Shown piece after piece: positions 50,309 through 58,139 of a stretch of DNA of 64,000 nt. The position numbers were made by a program, and so were the translations under genes. Each line of letters opens with the position of its first letter. Position 1 is the stretch's first letter. The notes beneath the pieces are model-generated. The model saw only the letters and a program-made list of their open reading frames with translations. It had not been told where the DNA came from and ran no database searches. The stretch is from contig CALSPC010000005.1 of assembly GCA_943788135.1 (NCBI GenBank), forward strand, positions 60,349 through 124,348, read 5' to 3'. This DNA is from an uncultured Paracoccaceae bacterium. Its GTDB lineage: Bacteria; Bacteroidota; Bacteroidia; Flavobacteriales; Flavobacteriaceae.

Positions 50309-51526
50309 ATGAGAACCTCTGTTTTATTAGTATTACTTTTGAATTTATCCATCGGGTTTTCTCAAGCTAATCTTCTAAATACGACATCGTCTTACAATAT
50401 TGAAACGGCGTCACGACTTGAAGAAGATACGGAGTCTAAACCTCTGGATTACGCAAAAGTATCCGACGAAGATATTATATTTTCCTTTACGACTTGGGAA
50501 GTTATTGACTTGAACGAACGTGTCAACTTTCCGTATTTATATCCCATTGACGTAAGTACAGTAACCGAAGACAGAAAACCTCTAATTTATTACCTAATAG
50601 AGGGCATAAAAAATTATGAGTTCCCCGCTTATTTTAGTGATACTTTTAAGCCTGATGATGAAATAACAGAGGAGGAATTTGATAATATCCAAATGTATAA
50701 AGTTTTAAAAACTGGAGTTGATGCTGATGGTATCACCGAAGGTTTGGAACACTTTGATATAGCAGGCTCATGGCGTGCGCACTTAGAATCTCTTGGTTAT
50801 GAATTTCCAGAAGAAGAGTGGGTAACTTATGACCCATCATCTACAGCGTTTTTAGAGTTGGAAGACAATGAAAAAGTAGATGCTTACCAAAGAAAATGGA
50901 ATGCTGTTGCAGCTTCTGTGATGCCCGATACAGATTTTAATTCTGCAGAATTTGAATATAGCGATGTACGAAAATACATTATCAAAGGGGTGTGGTACTT
51001 CGATAGAATTTCAACAGAACTTAAATACCGACCAATAGCAATTGGGCCGGTAGCTGTGAGTGCAGAAGATAAATATGCACAAACTAATGACGACACTGGA
51101 AGTGCAGCAGATTCCGACGATGATGGCGGTTTCGGCGCTTTCTTTGATGATGATGATGATGATGAACCTGAAGAAGAAACAGTAGCGGTTGAAGCGGTTG
51201 AAGAAGATTCTATATCAAATAGAGTTGAGGCACCTGGAGAAGCAGATAAAGAATATACTCCAATGTTTTGGGTGTTCTACCCAGAAGCGAGAACAGTTCT
51301 TAGCAAAGCCTATGCCTTTAACCGTAAAAACATGTCAAAACCATTTTCTTTTGACCGTTTAATTAATTCAAGACGTTTTTCTGGTACCATATATAAAGAG
51401 GCTAATGTGTATCAAGATAGAAATATTAGAGATTATATTAGCAATAATGCATTGATGCAACTCTTGGAGTCTGAACGCATCAAAGAAAAAATTAGAAATA
51501 AAGAACAAGATATGTGGAGCTACTAA
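50309..51526 (+). CDS. gldN: T9SS/gliding protein GldN with acidic insert
   Basis: GldN is a periplasmic ring partner of GldK. A signal peptide (residues 1-19) is followed by the GldN core (DIIFSFTTWEVIDLNERVNFPYLYP at about residues 50-75) and the C-terminal FDRLINSRRFSGTIYKEANVYQDR. At 405 residues it is about 100 longer than GldN proteins I know. Much of the excess is an Asp/Glu-rich low-complexity stretch at about residues 258-302 (with SDDDGG and DDDDDDEPEEE). It starts 7 bases after gldM and ends the operon at a clear terminator. Confidence 0.93.
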   Translation: MRTSVLLVLLLNLSIGFSQANLLNTTSSYNIETASRLEEDTESKPLDYAKVSDEDIIFSFTTWEVIDLNERVNFPYLYPIDVSTVTEDRKPLIYYLIEGIKNYEFPAYFSDTFKPDDEITEEEFDNIQMYKVLKTGVDADGITEGLEHFDIAGSWRAHLESLGYEFPEEEWVTYDPSSTAFLELEDNEKVDAYQRKWNAVAASVMPDTDFNSAEFEYSDVRKYIIKGVWYFDRISTELKYRPIAIGPVAVSAEDKYAQTNDDTGSAADSDDDGGFGAFFDDDDDDEPEEETVAVEAVEEDSISNRVEAPGEADKEYTPMFWVFYPEARTVLSKAYAFNRKNMSKPFSFDRLINSRRFSGTIYKEANVYQDRNIRDYISNNALMQLLESERIKEKIRNKEQDMWSY

Positions 51527-51548
51527 GCGCTATATTTTAGACTACAAC

Positions 51549-51582
51549 AAAACGCTTATCGTATCGATAAGCGTTTTGTATT
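51549..51582 (+). terminator. Hairpin terminator after gldN
   Basis: A perfect 13-bp stem (aaaacgcttatcg, 51549-51561; cgataagcgtttt, 51565-51577) with a 3-base loop lies 22 bases after the gldN stop. The T tract after it is short and broken (gtatttt). Confidence 0.82.
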
Positions 51583-51598
51583 TTAATACCTTTGTAAA

Positions 51599-52651
51599 AT
51601 GAAATATGATTATATTATTGTAGGATCGGGATTGGCAAGTATTATGTTTGCCGAGCAGTTACGTCTTCATAACAAATCATTTATTGTCATCAGTAACCGT
51701 TCTCAGCAAGCGTCTGTGGTGGCGAGTGGTCTTTATAATCCTGTAGTTTTAAAACGTTTTACAGCAACTTGGAATGCTGCTGCTCACTTGGAGTCAGCAC
51801 TCCCAAAGTATGTCGAATTAGAGCAGCTTTTAGGGCTTAAACTCGATCATGTACTTCCTATACATCGCGTGTTTAATTCGGTTAAAGAACAAAACAATTG
51901 GTTCTTAGCTTGTGATAAACCCGTACTTACAAATTTCCTGAACCCCGAAATAATTCCCAATACCAATTCAGCAGTCAAAGCTCCTTTTGGTTTTGGTGCC
52001 GTGAATTTTACAGGACGAATTGATACGCAGTTGCTCATAGAAGCGTATCGTGAATTTCTTTCAAAAACAAATCAATACATAGAAGAAACAGTTGAATATA
52101 GTGACATAAATGACAATAGTAACGGTATTGAGTACCGCACTGTAAACGCTCGAAAAATTGTATTCACAGAAGGTTTTGGAGTTCATAAAAACCCATATTT
52201 TCAGTACCTCCCTTTAGAAGGCACCAAAGGTGAGTTGCTTACGATTCATGCGCCAACACTAAAGCTAGAAGCCATTTTGAAATCTAGTATTTTTGTAATA
52301 CCAATGGAAAAAGACCATTATCTCGTGGGCTCTACCTATGAATGGACTGATAAAACCAATACCCCAACCTCAAATGCAAAAACGGAACTGCTAGAAAAAT
52401 TGGAACGCTTAATAGAATGTGAATTTGAAGTTATCGATCAACGTGCAGGTATTCGTCCCACAGTAGTTGATCGCCGTCCTTTAGTTGGACAACATCCAGT
52501 TCATAAAAACAGCTATATTCTTAATGGTTTGGGAACGCGTGGCGTATTGGTTGCTCCAGCAATGGCAAAAGCGCTTTATGATTCTATAGAAGAGGACACG
52601 CCATTACCGGCAGAAATTGATATCAATCGTTTTGTGGCTGCTTTTTCTTAG
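51599..52651 (+). CDS. FAD-dependent oxidoreductase of the DAO family
   Basis: This is a flavoprotein of 350 residues with an N-terminal dinucleotide-binding loop (YIIVGSGLASIMFAEQL at residues 4-20). The C-terminal DAO pattern is RAGIRPTVVDRRPLVGQHP followed by NGLGTRGVLVAP. It resembles amino-acid oxidases and the oxidase half of MnmC. The substrate cannot be told from the sequence. Its 3' end overlaps the convergent DUF983 gene by 29 bases. Confidence 0.85.
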   Translation: MKYDYIIVGSGLASIMFAEQLRLHNKSFIVISNRSQQASVVASGLYNPVVLKRFTATWNAAAHLESALPKYVELEQLLGLKLDHVLPIHRVFNSVKEQNNWFLACDKPVLTNFLNPEIIPNTNSAVKAPFGFGAVNFTGRIDTQLLIEAYREFLSKTNQYIEETVEYSDINDNSNGIEYRTVNARKIVFTEGFGVHKNPYFQYLPLEGTKGELLTIHAPTLKLEAILKSSIFVIPMEKDHYLVGSTYEWTDKTNTPTSNAKTELLEKLERLIECEFEVIDQRAGIRPTVVDRRPLVGQHPVHKNSYILNGLGTRGVLVAPAMAKALYDSIEEDTPLPAEIDINRFVAAFS

Positions 52652-53027
52652 CTAATTGGGCGTCATAACTCATAAAAAGATTGATCCATATATTTCGGGA
52701 AAGTCGCATGATAATGGGCATAAACCCAATAAGTGTACAGACAATGGCTATAAATGAAAGCACTAAAGAACTTTCAAAAATGATGAATGTGATTATAAAA
52801 GCGGCTACTGCAAAGGCAATTCCAACACCGTAACTCACATACATAGAGCCATAAAAAAAAGAAGGTTCAATTTTGTATTTTGTTTGACAGTGTGCACAAC
52901 GTTCGTGCATTTCTAGGGTTTCAGAAAGCTGGTAAGCATTACTGTTTTTGTACATTAACTCGTGATGACATTTGGGACATTTACCTGTCAGAATACTATA
53001 CAGCTTATTTCCTTTTTTTAATATCAT
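52623..53027 (-). CDS. DUF983 family zinc-ribbon membrane protein
   Basis: This 134-residue protein has an N-terminal two-part zinc ribbon (CPKCHHE near residues 14-20 and CAHCQTKY near 44-51), then YGSMYVSYG and two membrane helices (about residues 62-82 and 87-107). The family's function is unknown. It converges on and overlaps the oxidoreductase gene and is divergent from the ABC-F gene, with 70 bases between starts. Confidence 0.85.
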   Translation of the reverse strand: MILKKGNKLYSILTGKCPKCHHELMYKNSNAYQLSETLEMHERCAHCQTKYKIEPSFFYGSMYVSYGVGIAFAVAAFIITFIIFESSLVLSFIAIVCTLIGFMPIIMRLSRNIWINLFMSYDAQLAKKKQPQND

Positions 53028-53034
53028 AATTTCC

Positions 53035-53042
53035 TATTTTTG
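53035..53042 (+). promoter_or_regulatory. Candidate -7 element for the ABC-F gene
   Basis: TATTTTTG fits TAnnTTTG, 55 bases before the ABC-F start, in the divergent gap with the DUF983 gene. A clear -33 element is lacking. Confidence 0.4.
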
Positions 53043-53097
53043 CAACGAATTACTAAGTGCTAAACTATTTATAATTATTCCTTTTTACAATTTTTAA

Positions 53098-55011
53098 ATG
53101 TTAAACATCCATAAGTTATCCGTATCATTTCAAGGCGATTATTTATTTGAAAATATATCTTTTCGACTTCGTGGCGGTGATCGTGTAGGGTTAATTGGAA
53201 AAAATGGTGCAGGCAAATCTACACTGTTAAAATTGCTTTCTGGTGAATTAGAATACACAGAAGGTCAAGTTGCACAAGAAAAAAAGGATCTTAAAATCGG
53301 ATTTCTTAAACAAGACATTGATTTTGTTGTTGGTCGTACCATTCTAGAAGAAGCCTACCAAGCCTTTGTTGAAATTAAAGCCTTAGAACTTCAGCTCGAA
53401 GACATCAATACACAGCTCGCAGAACGTACAGATTATGAAAGTCAAGGTTACCATGATTTGATGGTAGGGCTAAATGACGTTCAGGAGCAATATGAAATCC
53501 TAGGCGGCTACAATTATCAAGGCGAAACGGAAAAAATCCTCATCGGTTTAGGCTTTAAACGCGACGATTTTAATAAGCTAACAGACACCTTTTCGGGGGG
53601 ATGGCGTATGCGTGTTGAATTGGCAAAACTATTGCTTCAACCCAACGATATTTTGTTATTGGATGAGCCTACCAACCACTTGGATATTGAATCAATTATT
53701 TGGTTAGAACAGTTTTTAAACAACTATTCTGGGGCGGTGGTTATTGTGTCGCATGATAAAATGTTTTTGGATAATGTGACCAACCGAACGATTGAAATTG
53801 TATTGGGTAAAATATATGATTATCCAAAAGCGTACACAAAATATCTTGTTTTGCGTGAAGAACAAAAAACATTACAATTAGCATCTCAAAAAAATCAGCA
53901 AAAACAGATTGAACAAACCGAGAAATTAATTGAGAAATTTAGAGCAAAAGCCTCTAAAGCCACCATGGCGCAATCGTTGATAAAAAAGCTGGATAAGATA
54001 GAACGTATCGAAGTTGATGAGGATGATAATAGTGTGATGACCCTCAAATTTCCGGTATCCGTAACCCCTGGTAAAGTAGTGGTTGAAGCCTCACAGGTTT
54101 CAAAAAACTATGGCGATTTGAAAGTGCTTCAGCACATCGATTTGATGGTCGATCGAGGGAGTAAAATTGCTTTTGTAGGACAAAATGGACAGGGCAAATC
54201 GACGCTTGCTAAAATTATAGTGGGCGATTTAGAAGCCAAAGGAGACATTAAGTTGGGACACAATGTCCAGATCGGTTATTTTGCTCAAAATCAAGCGGAA
54301 TATTTAAATGGAAATAAAACGGTTTTAGATACGATGATTGATGCCGCTAATGAAACCAATCGTTCTAAAGTCCGTGATATTCTAGGGTCATTTTTATTTA
54401 GAGGCGATGCTGCAGAAAAATATGTAAAAGTTCTTTCTGGAGGAGAGCGTAATCGATTGGCATTAGCCAAATTATTGCTTCAGCCGTTGAATGTGCTGAT
54501 CATGGATGAGCCCACCAACCACTTGGATATAAAATCTAAAAACGTCCTAAAAACCGCCCTTCAACAATTTGAAGGCACGCTTATTTTAGTGTCTCACGAT
54601 AGAGATTTCTTGCAGGGCTTGACCTCTACAGTCTATGAATTTAAAGATCAAAAACTCAAGCAGTATTTGGGGGATATTGATTTTTATTTAGAACAACGCC
54701 AGGTTGAGAACTTACGTGAAGTTGAAAAACGAACGCAAATTAAAACGCCTCAAAAAGCGGCTGCACCAAAACAAACCTATGAGGAACAAAAGCAGCTTAA
54801 GTCGTTGAATAACCGACTGAGTAAAGCAGAAGCATCTATTACTACTTTAGAAAAAGCCATTAAAGCTATAGATGTTGATATGGAGCTGAACTACGATCAA
54901 ACGGTGGCTAAGCCCGGTTTTTTTGAGAGTTACCAAGCCAAAAAAGACAAACTCGATCAATTAATGTCTGAATGGGAAACGCTAACAGCGTCTATTGAAA
55001 AGCTAGGATAA
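53098..55011 (+). CDS. ABC-F family ATPase (ribosome-associated type)
   Basis: This is a soluble twin ATPase of 637 residues with no membrane segments, as in ABC-F proteins that act on the ribosome. The first domain has Walker A GKNGAGKST and signature SGGWRMRVELA. The second has GQNGQGKST and SGGERNRLALA; both have LLDEPTNHLDI or MDEPTNHLDI. A charged linker (about residues 245-300) separates them, and a C-terminal coiled coil (about 565-637) is like that of Uup. It might be a translation or antibiotic-resistance factor; the housekeeping type is more likely given the context. It shares one base with the next gene (TAATG). Confidence 0.92.
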   Translation: MLNIHKLSVSFQGDYLFENISFRLRGGDRVGLIGKNGAGKSTLLKLLSGELEYTEGQVAQEKKDLKIGFLKQDIDFVVGRTILEEAYQAFVEIKALELQLEDINTQLAERTDYESQGYHDLMVGLNDVQEQYEILGGYNYQGETEKILIGLGFKRDDFNKLTDTFSGGWRMRVELAKLLLQPNDILLLDEPTNHLDIESIIWLEQFLNNYSGAVVIVSHDKMFLDNVTNRTIEIVLGKIYDYPKAYTKYLVLREEQKTLQLASQKNQQKQIEQTEKLIEKFRAKASKATMAQSLIKKLDKIERIEVDEDDNSVMTLKFPVSVTPGKVVVEASQVSKNYGDLKVLQHIDLMVDRGSKIAFVGQNGQGKSTLAKIIVGDLEAKGDIKLGHNVQIGYFAQNQAEYLNGNKTVLDTMIDAANETNRSKVRDILGSFLFRGDAAEKYVKVLSGGERNRLALAKLLLQPLNVLIMDEPTNHLDIKSKNVLKTALQQFEGTLILVSHDRDFLQGLTSTVYEFKDQKLKQYLGDIDFYLEQRQVENLREVEKRTQIKTPQKAAAPKQTYEEQKQLKSLNNRLSKAEASITTLEKAIKAIDVDMELNYDQTVAKPGFFESYQAKKDKLDQLMSEWETLTASIEKLG

Positions 55012-55193
55012 TGGAAGAACATTTTTATCAATGCCCACATTGTTGGGAAGACGTTTCTATTTTAATTGATTTTTCTCAATCGTCTCAAAATTATATTGAG
55101 GATTGCGAGGTGTGTTGTAATCCTGTACAGTTCAACATTAGTATCTTAGATCATTCGTTGTCTTCTTTCGAAGCAAATAGCATTGAACAATAA
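55011..55193 (+). CDS. CPXCG-motif small zinc-ribbon protein
   Basis: This is a 60-residue protein with two metal-binding pairs, CPHC (residues 8-11) and CEVC (32-35), fitting the CPXCG family; the glycine of the name is Trp here. The function is unknown. It is coupled to the ABC-F gene by a TAATG overlap. It is the last ordinary gene before the interrupted tRNA. Confidence 0.85.
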   Translation: MEEHFYQCPHCWEDVSILIDFSQSSQNYIEDCEVCCNPVQFNISILDHSLSSFEANSIEQ

Positions 55194-55234
55194 GATATAT
55201 TTTCATTTTTTCTTTTAGAATTACAAAAAGGTTG

Positions 55235-55242
55235 TATATTTG
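55235..55242 (+). promoter_or_regulatory. -7 promoter element of the interrupted tRNA gene
   Basis: TATATTTG fits TAnnTTTG and lies 11 bases before the first tRNA base, as expected for a native tRNA promoter. Its presence suggests that the 5' half at 55254 is at its original locus. Confidence 0.6.
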
Positions 55243-55253
55243 TCATCCTATAT

Positions 55254-55292
55254 CGCGGGATAGAGCAGTAGGTAGCTCGTCGGGCTCATAAC
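55254..55292 (+). pseudogene. 5' half of an initiator tRNA-Met gene, cut after the anticodon loop
   Basis: The 39 bases read as acceptor strand CGCGGGA, then TA, a full D arm (GAGC-AGTAGGTA-GCTC), then anticodon stem TCGGG and loop CTCATAA with anticodon CAT. The GGG just before the loop and the unpaired 5' C are typical of initiator tRNA. The matching CCCGA of the anticodon stem and the whole T arm and acceptor 3' strand are missing; the sequence turns into cactcctcaccaccc. A recombinase gene begins 114 bases further on, so this looks like an attachment-site junction. No 3' half is found elsewhere in the window. Confidence 0.85.
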
Positions 55293-55405
55293 ACTCCTCA
55301 CCACCCAATTTCAACTAATTTTATTAACTCATTTTCAAGTAGTTACAAATATATAATCCTATTTGTGTTATACGTGCTAGACTCTTGTGTTAGATAAAAT
55401 ACGAA

Positions 55406-56641
55406 CTATCCAAAGACTTTAACCTTCATTAATTTCTCTTCTTCAACGTTTAATAAAAGTGGATTGATGTAGTGGTTTTCTAATACCTTCATTGAAGTGT
55501 GAGATGACAATAATTTGGTGTCACTTCCCATGGTATGAAATACCCAAGTAAGGTATGTTTTTCTCAGATGTTTTAGAGTAAATGGAGTTTCGATACCTGC
55601 AGATTTTCTAAAATGGGTGAACGATCGAGAAACTTTCTCCATGATAGTATTAATTGTATATGTATTCTCAGGATCGATGAGTTTGACATTTTTACCTTTC
55701 ATTTTATCATATCCCATTTCTTTTAAAAGTTTCAATAGATCTTCATTAATAGGGGAGTACTTCTTTGGAGTATTTTTATTTCCTAATCGTTCAACCTTCA
55801 GGTTTCTAAATTGAAAGAATAGCACTCCGTTATTGCCTTGGATAATATCACTCCATTTTAGACTGAGTACTTCCTCTCTACGTCCACCAACAAGGAGAAA
55901 GAGTTTAAATGCATTAACCATCCAAGTTTCATACACGTAATCTCTTCTTCCATTGGTTCTTGTGTGTTGAAAAGATGACTTTGATTCTACCGCTGCTATA
56001 ATTCTCTGAAACTCATCTTTTGTTAAAATTAGATTATCACCTTTAATCACTTGTTTTCTAATACAATTTTTAAAAGGGTTCTTGATGTCTAACTCTTCGA
56101 TTTCGATCAAGAACTTATAGAAAGAAGTTATACTCGTTAAAACCTTGTTGAAGGTTTTGGGGTGAGGGTATTTAATCTCCAATTGTCTGTAGAAAATAGA
56201 AACATCATTATTTCTGACATCCCCCGGTTTCATCTTCCTGAGATTGTGGTTGTTTTTCAAAGATTTAGCAAAAAGCGTACAATACTTAATTAACTCCTTA
56301 CGATGTTTATCTGATACCTCCTTTTTTAAATGTGCATATTGTGTATCTCCCTTTAGATATTGATCAAAATAAACGAGTGCTTCAGCAATATTCATTTTCA
56401 TTCGATCAGGAACCGTTTCCTCCACACCATTTTCTATTCTCCTTCTAAATTCAATACCCTCAACTACAGCATCAGCGTATACTTTTGATTTTAGGAGTTT
56501 ACTTCGGTGTTTACCAGTAACTCGATCAATAAAACACATCCGGAACACCTGGTGGTCGTTGTGACGACAACCCGTGTTGTTTTGTCTACATTTTTTACAG
56601 TAGATTTTGATTCCCGAATGTGAATTATTAGGTAATTTCAT
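55406..56641 (-). CDS. Tyrosine recombinase (integrase) of a mobile element
   Basis: This is a site-specific recombinase of 411 residues. The N terminus carries a likely zinc site (C15, C18, C25, H27), then a SAM-like core-binding domain (about residues 85-180) and the catalytic domain. Catalytic residues visible are R254 (GGRREEVLSLKW), R360 (LKHLRKTY, with Lys in the place of the usual first His), H381 (SSHTSM) and the nucleophile Tyr391 (ENHYINP). It reads toward the truncated tRNA, as integrases often lie beside their attachment site. It is coupled by TAATG to the small HTH gene upstream. It seems intact. Confidence 0.93.
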   Translation of the reverse strand: MKLPNNSHSGIKIYCKKCRQNNTGCRHNDHQVFRMCFIDRVTGKHRSKLLKSKVYADAVVEGIEFRRRIENGVEETVPDRMKMNIAEALVYFDQYLKGDTQYAHLKKEVSDKHRKELIKYCTLFAKSLKNNHNLRKMKPGDVRNNDVSIFYRQLEIKYPHPKTFNKVLTSITSFYKFLIEIEELDIKNPFKNCIRKQVIKGDNLILTKDEFQRIIAAVESKSSFQHTRTNGRRDYVYETWMVNAFKLFLLVGGRREEVLSLKWSDIIQGNNGVLFFQFRNLKVERLGNKNTPKKYSPINEDLLKLLKEMGYDKMKGKNVKLIDPENTYTINTIMEKVSRSFTHFRKSAGIETPFTLKHLRKTYLTWVFHTMGSDTKLLSSHTSMKVLENHYINPLLLNVEEEKLMKVKVFG

Positions 56642-57012
56642 TATTGATAAAGTTCTTGAAAGATGGATTCGTGCTCCTTATTAGAGCTAATGTCCAGATT
56701 AAATTGGTAAGGCACAAATCCAGTATCGAATTCCAAACAATCATGGTAGAGGAGCTGATGTAGTTCTCTCTGATCACCATAGATTGATTCTAAACGTGGT
56801 TGCCATGAATTAGGATACTTATTTACTAAGTCTTCGGCAAATGGTCTCCAGACCTCTTGTTCAACTTGTAAACGAAAAACATATTCCCTTCCGTCTTTGT
56901 GGATGGGTATGTGATGATCTCTTAGCCACTTTTTGATCGAACGATTATCCTTACGATTTATGTATTGACCTACTTGATATAGGTTTATGCGATTATGAGA
57001 GTTATTATTCAT
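56641..57012 (-). CDS. Small HTH-like protein paired with the integrase (possible excisionase)
   Basis: This is about 123 residues from the ATG at 57012; a longer reading from 57075 adds a hydrophobic stretch that looks untranslated. Residues 8-50 (LYQVGQYINRKDNRSIKKWL to GREYVFRLQVEQEVW) resemble the MerR-like winged helix of excisionases. The C-terminal half has no known match. Its stop overlaps the integrase start (TAATG), so the two are made together. The role as directionality factor or as adaptor for the recombinase is inferred. Confidence 0.72.
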   Translation of the reverse strand: MNNNSHNRINLYQVGQYINRKDNRSIKKWLRDHHIPIHKDGREYVFRLQVEQEVWRPFAEDLVNKYPNSWQPRLESIYGDQRELHQLLYHDCLEFDTGFVPYQFNLDISSNKEHESIFQELYQ

Positions 57013-57075
57013 TGCCTTAAATGATTTTGATGTTTTCGTTTCTAAAAATATAAATAAAATTATTTTTAAAATCAA

Positions 57076-57235
57076 CCCCCAAATTTAAAATCAACCCAGT
57101 ATGTATGCGGCATTTAGATTGATTTAAATTGATTGGTGTTAGAGAAATTATTTAGAGAACCTTGTAAAAATATGGGTGCACGAATTAAAGTTTAAATAAA
57201 CTCAACTTCGATTCCTGGAGGTACCACAAAATTAT
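57076..57235 (+). other. Gene-free stretch with a tRNA 3'-end-like segment
   Basis: This is the upstream region of the recombinase pair (leftward) followed by about 25 bases, near 57203-57227, reading cttcgattcctggaggtac and then caca. This looks like a tRNA T loop, acceptor strand and CCA-like end, and it is followed at once by a terminator. The bases before it do not form a T stem, so no complete tRNA exists here. It does not match the CGCGGGA acceptor of the tRNA cut at 55292. Confidence 0.35.
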
Positions 57236-57274
57236 CCCGTAACTCATTTATAAACAATGATTTACGGGTTTTTT
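57236..57274 (+). terminator. Strong rho-independent terminator
   Basis: The stem cccgtaactcatt (57236-57248) pairs with aatgatttacggg (57256-57268) with one mismatch and a 7-base loop, followed by six T. It follows the tRNA 3'-end-like segment, as if it once ended a tRNA transcript. Confidence 0.85.
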
Positions 57275-57450
57275 GATTTTTAGAGTTACTTTAAAGGTTG
57301 CTCGGGAGGTATAAAAAGATAACGGGAAAGGGGTTATATATAGATTTCTAAGAAAGGTTACTATTGACTTAAGAGAAGATGCCATGACATTTGTTCGTCT
57401 TAAATACTAAAAACCTAAATATTTATTAATTAGCTAAGCAATATAACTGA

Positions 57451-57812
57451 AATCAAATTTGGATTCTACTGAATGTATTGAAAATATTAACAGGTAATAA
57501 GCACTTTTTCAATAACATTAAATCTGTCTCTGAATGGTACGATATTATTCAAAAAAGAGTTAATGGAACGCAATTACAAACAGTGAAGGAGTGAAAATTG
57601 ATGATTATAAATATTGGGCTAATGCTCACAAAGAAGATTATCTTTTAAGATATAATTATGCTAATTTAGACTTAGATGGTCTCATATTAAAAACTAAATA
57701 TACACAAAACTGCTGTAACTTAAAGTGTGCTTTTTTTAACAAGTCATTAATTTTTTGTTTATTAGAGAATCAGCGTAAAGTTATTCCTCAAGGCAGAATC
57801 ACACTTTGTTAA
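57451..57812 (+). pseudogene. Possible decayed gene in two frames
   Basis: Two adjoining stretches read like protein. The first (57451-57594) ends SVSEWYDIIQKRVNGTQLQ then TVKE and stop. The second, in the next frame from GTG 57591 to 57812, begins with KIDDYKYWANAHKEDYLLRY. One added base near 57590 would join them. I do not recognise the family. The last 30 codons are rich in Cys and Phe and may be non-coding. It is probably a remnant in the region disturbed by the mobile element. Confidence 0.35.
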
Positions 57813-58139
57813 AAGATTTTATTCTGTATTTCCTTAATAAAACTTTTTTTTAAAAAAAAAGTCTATATTTGATTTACTTATGATAGGTTAAATGTTTAGT
57901 TTCACTTATTCTGGTTATAGTTTTTTAAGGAAGAAAGAAAACTATATCGCATTTAAGAAATGTAACAGAAAAATTAGGTTGTCTTCCATTTTACTACAAT
58001 TAAATCAATTACAAAACCTCAGACTTCGAGGGGTGTTTTTAGAACTACGCGTTTAGTTTACAATTTCAATTAGAGTTGTCAAAAACCTTGCTATAAGATA
58101 GCGTTTAGGTTTTTATTTATAATTTTTATTGAAATTAAA
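57813..58139 (+). promoter_or_regulatory. Leader region of the polyamine operon with several hairpins
   Basis: A perfect palindrome of nine T and nine A flanked by AC and GT lies at 57842-57863. Next is a TATATTTG box (57866-57873) that fits the -7 consensus. A stem TATAGTTTT/AAAACTATA follows (57916-57924 with 57938-57946). Just before the first gene is the hairpin at 58081-58114. If the box is the promoter, the leader is about 260 bases, long enough for regulation. No known riboswitch was recognised. Confidence 0.4.
58081..58114 (+). terminator. Terminator-like hairpin just upstream of the polyamine operon
   Basis: aaaaacct-t-gctat (58081-58094) pairs with atagc-gttt-aggttttt (58098-58114) with a 3-base loop and a small bulge, ending in five T. 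It ends 25 bases before the arginine decarboxylase ATG, so it could be an attenuator or the end of a small upstream transcript. Confidence 0.55.

Noticed and set aside
53098..55011. ABC-F gene as an antibiotic resistance determinant
   Set aside because: Linker and C-terminal coiled coil look like the housekeeping Uup type, and the gene lies in ordinary chromosomal context.
57842..57863. T9A9 palindrome as a terminator
   Set aside because: It has no G or C beyond the flanking pair and would form a weak hairpin; kept only as part of the leader description.
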